Below, in pieces: positions 1 to 7,974 of a stretch of 64,000 bases of DNA. Location: assembly GCA_964528575.1 (NCBI GenBank), contig CAZGTQ010000332.1, forward strand, positions 1 through 64,000, in the 5' to 3' direction. Source of the stretch: CAZGTQ01 sp964528575. Its GTDB lineage: Bacteria; Planctomycetota; UBA1135; GCA-002686595. The notes beneath the pieces are model-generated. The model saw only the letters and a program-made list of their open reading frames with translations. It was not told the DNA's origin and made no database searches. Within the stretch, counting starts at the first letter, position 1; each line of letters opens with the position of its first letter. Made by a program: the position numbers and the translations under genes.

Positions 1-260
1 GCGGCCGCGCGCGGGGCCGTGGCGGCGGCGAGCGCGTCGACGCTCGCGCGGAGCGCGTCGAGCGAGCGCGCGAGCGCCGCCCCGTCCTGCGCGCCGGCCG
101 GCGTCGGTGCCGCACGCTCGCCCCGCGGCGCGACGGACGGCGGAACGGCCTGCGTGCCGCCGCCCGCGGCGGAGCCGGCGACGAAGCCCCCTGCCGCGCC
201 GCCGAGGGCGGCGAGGGCGGCGAGCAGGACTGCGCTCGCGCGGGAGAGGGGCGCGCTCAT
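1..260 (-). CDS. Partial exported or membrane-anchored protein (N-terminal 86 residues)
   Basis: Reading from the ATG at 258-260 the frame stays open to the left edge, so only the N-terminus is present. The first about 30 residues are MSAPLSRASAVLLAALAALGG followed by more Ala/Gly, a typical signal peptide or single membrane anchor. After it comes an Ala/Pro-rich linker and then a helical stretch (SLDALRASVDALAA) that could begin a coiled coil. It lies 38 bases downstream of arsS on the same strand, so it may share that transcript. The family is not recognisable from this fragment. Confidence 0.55.
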   Translation of the reverse strand, partial: MSAPLSRASAVLLAALAALGGAAGGFVAGSAAGGGTQAVPPSVAPRGERAAPTPAGAQDGAALARSLDALRASVDALAAATAPRAA

Positions 261-298
261 GGCCATCTCCGATCCCTACCCGGGCTCCCCAGGGGCGG

Positions 299-1360
299 CT
301 ACTCGATCGATCCGCCGCAGGACGAGCCCGCGCCGGCGGTGCAGCCGAAGCAGTGGCGCTTGGTGACGATCGGTCGCGAGGCGAGGCGGCCGACGTCGAA
401 GTCGCGCAGGTGGCGCGGGACCGACGCGTCGACCTCGAGCTCGAGCATCTGGTTGAAGTCGCAGTCGAACAGGCGCCCGTCCCAGCCGACGCTGAGCGTC
501 GTGCGGCACATCACGCCGTTCGCCGCAACCGGATTGAACGCGCCGACGAGGCGCTGCATGTACGCCTCGAGGTTGCCGCTCTCCTCGAGCCACTCGAGGT
601 AGCGGCTGATCGGCATGTTCGTGATCGCGTAGAGCGCGTCGAACTCGACGCCGTGCAGGCGCTTCATCTCGCGCTTCCAGTCGCTCTCGAGCGACGCTTG
701 GCCGGCCGGCAGGAACGCGCCGACCGGGTTCGTGACGAGCACGAGGCGCAGGCTCTCGCCGCGCCCGTAGCCGAGCGCGTTCAGCTTGCGCAGCGCCTCG
801 ATCGAGCGCTCGAAGACGCCGTCGCCGCGCTGGCGGTCCGTGCTCGCGCGGCGGTAGTGCGGGAGCGAGCAGACGACCTCGACCTCGTGCTCGGCGAGGA
901 ACTCTGCGAGGTCCGCGTAGCGCGGCAGCGTGAGAATCGTCAGGTTGCAGCGGTCCATCACGTGCCGGCCGAGGCGCCGCGACTCCTCGACGAGGTAGCG
1001 GAACTGCGGGCACATCTCGGGCGCGCCGCCGGTGATGTCGACCGTCGGGATGTCGGTGCGCGCGAGCACGTCCATGCACAGCTCGGCCGTCTCGCGCGTC
1101 ATCGACTCGACGCGGTCCGGCCCGGCGTCGACGTGGCAGTGCGAGCAAGTCTGGTTGCACGTGCGGCCGACGTTGATCTGGAAGACCTCGATGGCGCTCG
1201 CGCGCAACGGCTTCTGGCCGTGCTCGGCGAGGTGGCGGTCGAAGTCGCCCTCGAGCGGGTCGGCGATCGGAACGCGGTCGAGCAGCGCGAGCTGCGCGGC
1301 GCCGGACGCGAGCTCGGAGCCGCGCCGGGCGAGGGTCAGGGTGCGCTCGGCCACGCTCAC
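299..1360 (-). CDS. arsS: Arsenosugar biosynthesis-type radical SAM protein ArsS
   Basis: 353 residues. Radical SAM enzymes of this family (TIGR04167 / DUF3641 type) are associated with arsenosugar biosynthesis, proposed to add the 5'-deoxyadenosyl group to dimethylarsenite. The [4Fe-4S]-binding cluster motif CNQTCSHC is at residues 68-75 (C68, C72, C75), followed by HVDAGP and the SAM-binding DITGGAPE segment. The C-terminus has the cysteine-rich CFGCTAGAGSSCGG motif typical of the family. The start is the GTG whose TGA overlaps the stop of the upstream AhpD-like gene (GTGA overlap); a second GTG lies two codons later. The gene pair is translationally coupled. No arsM or other arsenic gene is visible here. 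The family call is strong; the arsenosugar role is inferred from family knowledge. Confidence 0.9.
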   Translation of the reverse strand: MSVAERTLTLARRGSELASGAAQLALLDRVPIADPLEGDFDRHLAEHGQKPLRASAIEVFQINVGRTCNQTCSHCHVDAGPDRVESMTRETAELCMDVLARTDIPTVDITGGAPEMCPQFRYLVEESRRLGRHVMDRCNLTILTLPRYADLAEFLAEHEVEVVCSLPHYRRASTDRQRGDGVFERSIEALRKLNALGYGRGESLRLVLVTNPVGAFLPAGQASLESDWKREMKRLHGVEFDALYAITNMPISRYLEWLEESGNLEAYMQRLVGAFNPVAANGVMCRTTLSVGWDGRLFDCDFNQMLELEVDASVPRHLRDFDVGRLASRPIVTKRHCFGCTAGAGSSCGGSIE

Positions 1361-1689
1361 ATCCCCAGCTTCTTGGCGACGTTGCGCATCTGGACACCGT
1401 GCACGAGCGCCGAGCCGCCCTGGATCGCCGCGGCGACGTGCACCGCCTCGGTGAGCTGCTCGTTGTCGCAGCCCTTCTCGAGCGCGTCGCGTGTGTAGGC
1501 GTCGATGCAGTAGGCGCACTGGACCGCGTGCGCGACCCCCAGGGCGATCAGCGACTTCTCGCGCGCGCTGAGGGCTCCGTCGCCGAACACGGCGCGGTAC
1601 CACGCGAAGAACTTGTCCGCGAGCTCGGGCGCGTGCTCGCCGATCTCGGCGAAGCGGGCGAGGTCGGCCGGATCGTAGTAGGTGTCCAT
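1357..1689 (-). CDS. Arsenosugar-associated peroxidase-like (AhpD/carboxymuconolactone decarboxylase) protein
   Basis: 110 residues, a single AhpD-like helical domain. The redox pair CAYC is at residues 58-61, inside the usual VQCAYCID context, and a conserved Glu/His helix (LTEAVHVAA) follows. This is the family known to occur next to TIGR04167 radical SAM proteins (TIGR04169 type), and here its stop codon overlaps the arsS start by 3 bases. That placement supports a shared, coupled function. The reaction is unknown; a thiol-dependent reductase or peroxidase activity is inferred from the CxxC pair. The ATG start gives a normal-length protein and lies 100 bases from the divergent comM start. 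Confidence 0.85.
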   Translation of the reverse strand: MDTYYDPADLARFAEIGEHAPELADKFFAWYRAVFGDGALSAREKSLIALGVAHAVQCAYCIDAYTRDALEKGCDNEQLTEAVHVAAAIQGGSALVHGVQMRNVAKKLGM

Positions 1690-1789
1690 CGGAGGGACAG
1701 CATCGTCCCGCGGTGGGGCCGGCGCAAGGCGCGCAGAAAAAGCGCGAGCGCGGGTGCAACCAGCGGGCCCCCCGTGCGGTCCTCTCGCC

Positions 1790-3340
1790 GTGAGGACCAC
1801 TCGAGTCCGCGGCGCGTGCCTCGTCGGCATCGACGCCGAGCTGATCACCGTGGAAGCGCGCTTCGAGCCGGAGGACGGCCGCCGCGGCGGGCGCACGGAG
1901 GTGCAGCTCACCGGGCTTCCGGACCCGATCCTGCGCGAGAGCCGCGGGCGGCTCTTGAGCGCGCTGCGCAGCATCGGGCTCGATCCGGGCCCGGGGCGGC
2001 TGCTCTTCAACCTCGTGCCCGCGCGGCTGCGCAAGAGCGGCGGAGCGCTGGACCTGCCGCTCGCGCTCGCGGCGGCGGCGGCCGCGGGGCACCTCGACGC
2101 GCGTGCGCTGCGCGGAACGCTGTACGTGGGCGAGGTCGGCCTCGACGGCGCGCTGCACGCCGTGCCGGGCGGGCTGGCGGCGGCGGAGGCGGCGCGCTCC
2201 GCGCGGCTCGCGCGCATCGTCGGGCCGCGGGCGACGGCGCGCGAGGCGGCGAGCGTGCCGGGCATCGAGGCGTACGAGGTCGACTCGCTCGGCGCGGCGA
2301 TCGCGTTCGCATCGGGCGCGGCGCAGGGGTCGCGGCCGCTGCCGCCGCCGGAGGTCGAGCCGGACCAGGAGGCGGCGGCGGCCGAGCGGGCGCTCGCCGC
2401 GCTGGCGCGCGTGCGCGGGCAGGCGGTCGGCAAGCGCGCGGCGTGCGTCGCGGCGGCGGGCGGGCACGCGCTCCTGTTCGTCGGACCGCCGGGGACGGGC
2501 AAGAGCATGCTCGCGCGCGCGGTGCCGAGCCTGTTGCCGCCGCCGGCGGGCGCGGAGCGGCTCGCGATCACGCGCGTGCTCTCCGCTGCGGGCCTGTGGC
2601 CGGGCGGGCTCGCGTCGGAGCGCCCGTTCCGCGCGCCGCACCACACGACGAGCGCGGTCGGTCTGCTCGGCGGCGGCGCGAGCCTGCGGCCGGGCGAGGT
2701 CACGCTCGCGCACGGCGGCGCGCTGTTCCTCGACGAGCTGCCGGAGTTCGGCCGCGACGCGCTCGAGGCGTTGCGCCAGCCGCTCGAGAGCGGCCGCGTG
2801 TCGGTGGCGCGCGCGAGCGGCCGGCTCGATCTGCCGGCGCGCTTCCTGCTCGTCGCCGCGATGAACCCCTGCCCGTGCGGCTACCGCGGCCACCCGACGG
2901 TCGCGTGCCGTTGCGGACCGCACGCGCTCGAGCGCTACCGCCGGCGCCTGTCGGGCCCGCTCGTCGACCGCATCGACCTGCGCGTCGAGCTGCCCGCGCC
3001 GAGCGTCGACGAGCTCGCCCCGGCCGCGCACGCGCCGGCGTCGGACGCGGAGCTCGTGTCGCTCGTCGCCTCGGTCGCGACCGCGCGCCGGCGCATGGAG
3101 GAGCGCCAGGCGGGCCGCTGCAACGCCGACCTCGAGGCCGAGGAGCTCGACGGCTGCGCTCCGCTGCGCGGCTCGCTGCGCCCGCTCGTGCGCGCCGCGG
3201 TCGAGACCCGCGGCCTCTCGGCGCGCGCCGTGCAGAGCGTCCGCCGCGTCGCCCGCACGCTCGCCGACCTCGCGGGCACCGAGGGTGTCGCCGAGGAGCA
3301 CGTCGCCGAAGCGCTCGCGCTGCGGGGAGAGCTCACGTGA
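1790..3340 (+). CDS. comM: Mg-chelatase-subunit-D/I family AAA+ ATPase (YifB/ComM)
   Basis: 516 residues. ComM is a hexameric AAA+ helicase that promotes branch migration during integration of transforming DNA. The N-terminal S5-like domain has the family start (GIDAELITVE, then TGLPDPILRESRGRLLSAL). The Walker A motif GPPGTGKS is at 232-239 and the Walker B region reads GALFLDELPEFGRDALEALR. The zinc-type motif MNPCPCGYRG and the C-terminal Mg-chelatase C domain (QAGRCNADL) follow. I chose the GTG at 1790 because the homology begins about nine residues later; an upstream ATG at 1682 would overlap the divergent gene. No convincing Shine-Dalgarno sequence is visible. A DNA-uptake helicase fits with the type IV pilus genes further along. 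Confidence 0.9.
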   Translation: MRTTRVRGACLVGIDAELITVEARFEPEDGRRGGRTEVQLTGLPDPILRESRGRLLSALRSIGLDPGPGRLLFNLVPARLRKSGGALDLPLALAAAAAAGHLDARALRGTLYVGEVGLDGALHAVPGGLAAAEAARSARLARIVGPRATAREAASVPGIEAYEVDSLGAAIAFASGAAQGSRPLPPPEVEPDQEAAAAERALAALARVRGQAVGKRAACVAAAGGHALLFVGPPGTGKSMLARAVPSLLPPPAGAERLAITRVLSAAGLWPGGLASERPFRAPHHTTSAVGLLGGGASLRPGEVTLAHGGALFLDELPEFGRDALEALRQPLESGRVSVARASGRLDLPARFLLVAAMNPCPCGYRGHPTVACRCGPHALERYRRRLSGPLVDRIDLRVELPAPSVDELAPAAHAPASDAELVSLVASVATARRRMEERQAGRCNADLEAEELDGCAPLRGSLRPLVRAAVETRGLSARAVQSVRRVARTLADLAGTEGVAEEHVAEALALRGELT

Positions 3341-3368
3341 GCGAGGAACGTGCGGCTGATCGCCGCAG

Positions 3369-4253
3369 TCACAGCCCGGCTGCCGCGAACACCTGGCAGG
3401 CGGCGGTGAGCCGCGCCGAGTCGTGGCCGACGCCCGGCACGATCGTCAGCTCGACGCGGGGCTCGACGTCGTGCTCGGCGGCGAGCGCGCGCAGCGCGTC
3501 GACGTACGCGCGGGCGCGCTCGACGTGGTTCGCGCCGGGGTTCCCGGGGATCGGTGGGATCGGCTCGGTGTCGTCCGCGCCGGCGACGACGGCGATCGGG
3601 AGCTGCGCGGCGTGCAGCCAGCCCGCGGGGTCGGGCGCGTACACGTAGTCGCGCCACGGCTCGTCGTCGGACCAGCGGATGCGGCGCTCCAGCGGCGCCA
3701 TGCCGTTCGTCCACGGCACGTCGGGAGCGGGGAACGCGAACGTGCCGGCGGCGCAGAGCACGGCGCGCTCGACGCGCTCGGGGTGCTTGACGACGTAGCG
3801 ACTCGCGAACTGGCCGCCGGCGGAGTGGCCGTAGAGCACGATCCTCTCGCGCGCGTCGGGGTGGCGTGCGCGCACGTCCGCCAGGATCGCGTGCAGGAAC
3901 TCGTCGGCGCCGACGTCGCGGCCGAACAGACCGCGGTAGCCGCCGCCCGGGCCCGCGCGGCCGCCGTAGCGCTCGTCGTCGAAGACCGGCGCGACGAGGA
4001 TCGCGCCCTCGGCGCGCGCGAGCTCGGTCCAGCGCTCGGCGAACGTGCGCGCGGCGCTCGAGCCGTCGGCGTCGGCGCCGAGCGTGCCGTGCACGACGAC
4101 CAGGATCGCCGGCCGACGCGCCTCTGGGGGCGGCACGAGCTCGAGCCAGTCGCCGTGCTCGATCGAGCGCAGGACGACGTCCGGCTCGCCGACGCCGGCC
4201 GGCGAGAGCACGGCCGCGAGCACGGCTGCGGCGAGAGCGAGGGCGCGCGGCAT
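3369..4253 (-). CDS. Exported alpha/beta hydrolase (esterase/PHB-depolymerase-like)
   Basis: 294 residues. A signal peptide covers about residues 1-20. The alpha/beta-hydrolase core has an oxyanion-hole strand (ILVVVHGTLG, 50-59), the nucleophile elbow YGHSAGG (Ser144), an acid candidate in VAGADDTEP and a C-terminal His in VPGVGHDSA. These mark an active serine hydrolase resembling feruloyl-esterase or polyhydroxybutyrate-depolymerase families; the substrate cannot be told. It converges on comM with a 28-base gap, and its ATG is 93 bases from the divergent peptidase gene, so the two probably have separate promoters in that gap. Confidence 0.8.
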   Translation of the reverse strand: MPRALALAAAVLAAVLSPAGVGEPDVVLRSIEHGDWLELVPPPEARRPAILVVVHGTLGADADGSSAARTFAERWTELARAEGAILVAPVFDDERYGGRAGPGGGYRGLFGRDVGADEFLHAILADVRARHPDARERIVLYGHSAGGQFASRYVVKHPERVERAVLCAAGTFAFPAPDVPWTNGMAPLERRIRWSDDEPWRDYVYAPDPAGWLHAAQLPIAVVAGADDTEPIPPIPGNPGANHVERARAYVDALRALAAEHDVEPRVELTIVPGVGHDSARLTAACQVFAAAGL

Positions 4254-4332
4254 CACCGCCTTTGTAACCGAACGCGCGGGTCTCGCCCCCCCGCCGGACC
4301 CGGGGCACAATCCTCCGCTCCCCCCTCTGGAC

Positions 4333-4339
4333 ACAGGAG
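4333..4339 (+). promoter_or_regulatory. Ribosome binding site of the peptidase gene
   Basis: ACAGGAG lies 7 bases before the ATG at 4347. It is one of the few clear Shine-Dalgarno sequences in the window and fixes that start. Confidence 0.6.
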
Positions 4340-4346
4340 CCCACCG

Positions 4347-5969
4347 ATGTCGCGCCCCCGGGTCAGCACGCTCGCCCTGGTCACGCTCGCCGCGCTCGCC
4401 GCGCCGCTCGGCGCCGACACGCTCGTCACGAAGGACGGGCGCATCGTCGAGGTCGAGAAAGCGCGCGAGACGGACGGCGTCTACCGGCTCGAGTTCTCGT
4501 GCGGCGAGATCGTCTGCCCGCCCGAGCACGTCGCCTCCGTCGAGATCGAGGGCGACATGTCGGAGTACGAGCCGAAGGACGAGCGCGAGCGCGAGTACCT
4601 CGAGAAGGGCTTCGTGCGCTTCGAAGGGCGCTGGATCAGCAAGCCGGCGTACGAGAACGAGCTCGCCAAACGCGCCGAGGCGCGGCGCACGCGGACGGCG
4701 GAGCTCGCGGCCCACGCGGACTTCGCGAACGGCTGGACGACCGAGACGAAGCACTTCGTCGTGCGCACGAACACGACGCCGGAGCTGCTCGATTACTACG
4801 CCGAGCTGATGGAGGCGTATTACCGGCTGATGGACGACGTGATCGGCATCAAGCCGACGCCGACGCTGCGGCGCACGAAGATGACGGTCAACGTCTATCG
4901 CACGCAGCAGGAGATGATCGAGCACGCGACGGCGGAGGACGTCGACGAGAGCCTGCTCGGCTACTTCTGGAGCGGCGACCACAGCCTGAACTTCTTCCAC
5001 GAGTTCAAGGACCCGGCGCGCAGCACGATGGTCGCGCTGCACGAGTGCACGCACCTGCTCACGTACCTGATCGACCAGGACTACCTCTCGCAGATCTGGA
5101 TCAACGAGGGCGTCGCCGACTACTTCGGCGCGGCCGACGTGAAGCGCGACGGCAAGAAGATCGAGCTCGTGCCGGGGCGCTTGCAGACCGAGGACCTGCT
5201 CACGGTGCGCGAGGCGATGGCGAACGGGGAGCACGTGCCGCTCGCGCAGCTCTTCCTCGTCACGGACGACGAGTTCGACGCCTTCGAGTACGCGCACGCG
5301 TGGTCTTTCGTCTACTTCCTGCAGAACACGCCGCGCTACGCGCGCAACTTCAACCGCTTCTTCAAAGACCTCTACACGCTGAACCTGAAGGGCGTGAAGA
5401 TCGAGACGCTCGCGGCGGGCTGGGACGACAAGACCGGCTCGCGCAAGCGCTACACGCCCGAGGACATCCGCGACGCGCTCGTCGACCGGCTGAACGCCGA
5501 CGTCCACACGCTCGAGCGGGAGTGGCGCGAATTCGTGAACGCGATCGAGGTCGACGGCGTCGACGCGCGCTTCCGCCGGGGCCGGCGCGACGCGCTGCGT
5601 TTCGGCGGAGAGCCGGAGGCGGTGCTCGCGGACCTGCAGGCGGCGATCGACGGCGGCATCGCCGATCCGCAGGCGTACTGGGCGCGCGGCTACGTGCGCG
5701 TGCGCCAGGGTGACTGGGATTCCGCGGTCGCCGACTTCCGCCGCGCGGTCGAGATGGCGCCGCTCGACCCGACGTACCGCGCGGACCTCGGCTGGGCGCT
5801 CTCCGGCTGGTGGGGCGGCGCGGACGGCGAGGTGATCGGGACGCCCGAGGAGCTCGCCGAGGCCGCGACGCAGTTCTGCCTCGCCGCGGCGCTCGCGCCG
5901 GACGAGCCGCTCTACGCGCGCCTCCACGAGGAGTACGGCGCGGCCTGGTCGAAGCACCGCAGCGAGTGA
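4347..5969 (+). CDS. Exported zinc peptidase (DUF1570-like) with TPR tail
   Basis: 540 residues. A signal peptide (residues 1-23) is followed by a small beta domain (DTLVTKDGRIVEVEKA) and the FVRFEGRWIS segment often found in exported planctomycete proteins. The gluzincin motif HECTH is at 232-236 with the third ligand Glu254 in NEGVADYF, as in DUF1570-type metallopeptidases. About residues 430-520 form TPR-like helices (AYWARGYVRVRQGDWDSAVA). It probably acts outside the cytoplasm on an unknown protein substrate. Its stop codon overlaps the GTG of the following SDR gene (GTGA), so the two are coupled. Family membership is recognised from the motif arrangement only. Confidence 0.8.
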   Translation: MSRPRVSTLALVTLAALAAPLGADTLVTKDGRIVEVEKARETDGVYRLEFSCGEIVCPPEHVASVEIEGDMSEYEPKDEREREYLEKGFVRFEGRWISKPAYENELAKRAEARRTRTAELAAHADFANGWTTETKHFVVRTNTTPELLDYYAELMEAYYRLMDDVIGIKPTPTLRRTKMTVNVYRTQQEMIEHATAEDVDESLLGYFWSGDHSLNFFHEFKDPARSTMVALHECTHLLTYLIDQDYLSQIWINEGVADYFGAADVKRDGKKIELVPGRLQTEDLLTVREAMANGEHVPLAQLFLVTDDEFDAFEYAHAWSFVYFLQNTPRYARNFNRFFKDLYTLNLKGVKIETLAAGWDDKTGSRKRYTPEDIRDALVDRLNADVHTLEREWREFVNAIEVDGVDARFRRGRRDALRFGGEPEAVLADLQAAIDGGIADPQAYWARGYVRVRQGDWDSAVADFRRAVEMAPLDPTYRADLGWALSGWWGGADGEVIGTPEELAEAATQFCLAAALAPDEPLYARLHEEYGAAWSKHRSE

Positions 5970-6859
5970 ACAACGCGCGGCCTCTCCAGGGCCGCGTCGC
6001 GGTCGTCACCGGCGCGAGCCGCGGCGCGGGCCGCGGCGTCGCCGTCGAGCTCGGCGCCGCGGGCGCGACGGTGTACGTCACGGGGCGCAGCACGCGCGAG
6101 ACGCCGGCGCCCGGCTACGAGGGCATCTTGCGGTGCGTCGGCCTCGAGACGATGCCGGGGACGATCGACGACACCGCCGGCGAGGTCACCGCCGCCGGCG
6201 GCCGCGGGATCGCGGTGCGCTGCGACCACGCTCACCCGCGTCAGGTCCGCGAGCTCTTCGTGCGCGTCCGCCGCGAGCACGGCCGCCTCGACGTGCTCGT
6301 GAACAACGCTTGGGGCGGCCACGAGACGATCCGGGGTGAGACGCTCGACGCGCCGTTCTGGAAGCAGCCGCTCGAGCACTGGGAGTCGATGTTCCAGCAC
6401 GGCGTGCGCAACCACGTGATCGCCTCGCACGTCGCGGCGCCGCTCTTCGTGCGCCAGAAGCGCGGCCTCGTCGTGACGACGACCTTCTGGGACCGCGAGC
6501 GCTACGTGAAGGGCAACCTGTTCTACGACCTCGCGAAGGCGGCGATGAACCGGCTCGCGTTCGCGCTCGACGCGGAGCTGCGGCCGCACGGCGTCACGTC
6601 GCTCGCGCTCTCGCCCGGTTGGATGCGCACGGAGCTGATCCTCGCGGCGCACGACACCGACGAGGAGCGCTGGCACGAGCGTCCCGCCCTCGCGCGCACC
6701 GAGTCGCCGCGCTACCTCGGCCGCGCGGTCGCCGCGCTCGCTGCCGACCCCAACGTCCCGACCAAGGGCGGCCGCGTCCTGCGCGTCGGCGACCTCGCCC
6801 GCGAGTACGGCTTCACCGACGCCGACGGCCGCCAGCCGCCGCCGTTCGAGCTCGAGTAA
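5966..6859 (+). CDS. Short-chain dehydrogenase/reductase (DHRS1-like)
   Basis: 297 residues. The Rossmann nucleotide-binding motif TGASRGAGRG is at 15-24, the NNAG-type motif reads NNAW (113-116), and the catalytic YxxxK is Tyr187 and Lys191 (YDLAK). The usual catalytic Ser about 13 residues before the Tyr is not obvious; the segment reads VVTTTFWDRERY, so Thr may replace it. Overall spacing resembles the DHRS1 branch of classical SDRs. The substrate is unknown. The start is a GTG overlapping the stop of the upstream peptidase by 3 bases, indicating translational coupling. It ends 6 bases before the end of the convergent lipase gene. Confidence 0.85.
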   Translation: MNNARPLQGRVAVVTGASRGAGRGVAVELGAAGATVYVTGRSTRETPAPGYEGILRCVGLETMPGTIDDTAGEVTAAGGRGIAVRCDHAHPRQVRELFVRVRREHGRLDVLVNNAWGGHETIRGETLDAPFWKQPLEHWESMFQHGVRNHVIASHVAAPLFVRQKRGLVVTTTFWDRERYVKGNLFYDLAKAAMNRLAFALDAELRPHGVTSLALSPGWMRTELILAAHDTDEERWHERPALARTESPRYLGRAVAALAADPNVPTKGGRVLRVGDLAREYGFTDADGRQPPPFELE

Positions 6860-6865
6860 CGGGCG

Positions 6866-7945
6866 TCAGGACCCCGGCTCGAGCGCCCCCGGCCGGGCGG
6901 GGCCGCGGGTGGCCACGTACCGCACAGACTGGGAAAGGAGTCTCGCGCAGCGCCGGTCATAGTCGGGCAAGGCTCGGCGCCGCACGCCTACGCTGTCGTG
7001 AACCAGCGCATCCGGCGGCACCAGCCGGTCGCGCCAACCGAGGATCCACCAGATCGGGCGGAGCGGGTCGTGCAGCGCTCCGAGGGGATCTGGGCGGAGC
7101 GGCCGAGCCCGGATGCCCTTCGCGAGATGCACGCCGTGCGCTTCCGCTTCGCGCAGCATCCAATCGAGCGCCACGTCGGATAGGCCGGTCGACTCGTACC
7201 CGCCCCCTACATCGGAGTGGACACCGGGGAACCAGACCTGCTGGAATCGTGGCAGGCCGGTCCCGGGGCTGACTTCGTCCCCGTGCTCGGGCTCCCACAG
7301 ATTGGGCCGGTACTTAGTCCGTCTCTCGTCAAGTGATACTGCGTGCCGCCCGTGCGCAACGGCCTTCATGTCCCGCGTGTACGGCAGGACGAGGGAGCGA
7401 CGGAACAGGCCGACGGACTTGACCGTGTCCCACACGCCGACGAAGTGGATGCGGCGGTCGCCTCGCTCGCGAGCCCACTGACGGGGAAAGTACTTTCGAA
7501 ACCGCGCGGCCACCTTCCACCGGTTCCCCTCGCGTGTCCCGTGCACCTGCAGAGCGTAGTCGACCAGGTTGTCGCAGCGCGGGTCGAGCAGCCCGCACAT
7601 GTAGATCATTCCGGCGAGCGCGCGAACGGTGTACGCGCCGCGGCTGAATCCGAAAAGAAAGATGCGGTCCCCTTCCTCGTAGTTGTGCATCAAGAAGTGA
7701 TAGGCACGTTTGATGTTCCCGGGCAGCCCGTAGGCGAACGCGAGCCCGAGCACGCGCGTCACAAACTTGAACGTCCGCGTCTGGACGCCGGGTGCCGGCA
7801 GCGTGCCCAGCCCCGGGTCGTAGTAGACGACCTGCATGCGGGGCGAACTCTTGTCCAGACGCTGATACAGCTCCAGGACGTTGCTCTGCGCTCCCTCTCG
7901 AACCTCGTTGCCGGTCCCATCGCAACAGACGACGATGTTTTTCAT
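6866..7945 (-). CDS. DUF2235 / Tle1-like alpha/beta-hydrolase (candidate phospholipase effector)
   Basis: 359 residues, essentially one DUF2235 domain. The start NIVVCCDGTGNE is the family's first strand. The nucleophile elbow is GFSRGAYTVRA (Ser101), the segment HAVSLDERR follows near residue 201, and GVHSDVGGGY (about 241-250) carries the acid and His region. The family includes the type VI secretion phospholipase effectors Tle1, but here no secretion signal or T6SS partner is seen. It is the last gene of a three-gene cassette, 29 bases downstream of the HNH gene on the same strand, with base composition like its two partners and less GC-rich than the flanks. A membrane-damaging abortive-infection effector is a reasonable inference, not shown. 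Confidence 0.85.
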   Translation of the reverse strand: MKNIVVCCDGTGNEVREGAQSNVLELYQRLDKSSPRMQVVYYDPGLGTLPAPGVQTRTFKFVTRVLGLAFAYGLPGNIKRAYHFLMHNYEEGDRIFLFGFSRGAYTVRALAGMIYMCGLLDPRCDNLVDYALQVHGTREGNRWKVAARFRKYFPRQWARERGDRRIHFVGVWDTVKSVGLFRRSLVLPYTRDMKAVAHGRHAVSLDERRTKYRPNLWEPEHGDEVSPGTGLPRFQQVWFPGVHSDVGGGYESTGLSDVALDWMLREAEAHGVHLAKGIRARPLRPDPLGALHDPLRPIWWILGWRDRLVPPDALVHDSVGVRRRALPDYDRRCARLLSQSVRYVATRGPARPGALEPGS

Positions 7946-7952
7946 CCTCAGA

Positions 7953-7957
7953 CCTCC
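7953..7957 (-). promoter_or_regulatory. Ribosome binding site of the DUF2235 lipase
   Basis: Read on the minus strand, GGAGG precedes the ATG at 7945 by 7 bases. It supports the start chosen for the lipase and its independent translation within the cassette. Confidence 0.6.
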
Positions 7958-7974
7958 GGTCGCCCATTCCGCGC

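Noticed and set aside
1682..1789. Upstream ATG start for comM at 1682.
   Set aside because: It would overlap the divergent AhpD-like gene and adds 36 residues without homology; the GTG at 1790 matches the family N-terminus.
6866..7945. DUF2235 protein as a type VI secretion effector.
   Set aside because: No VgrG, Hcp, PAAR or immunity gene nearby; operon context points to the ATPase/HNH cassette instead.
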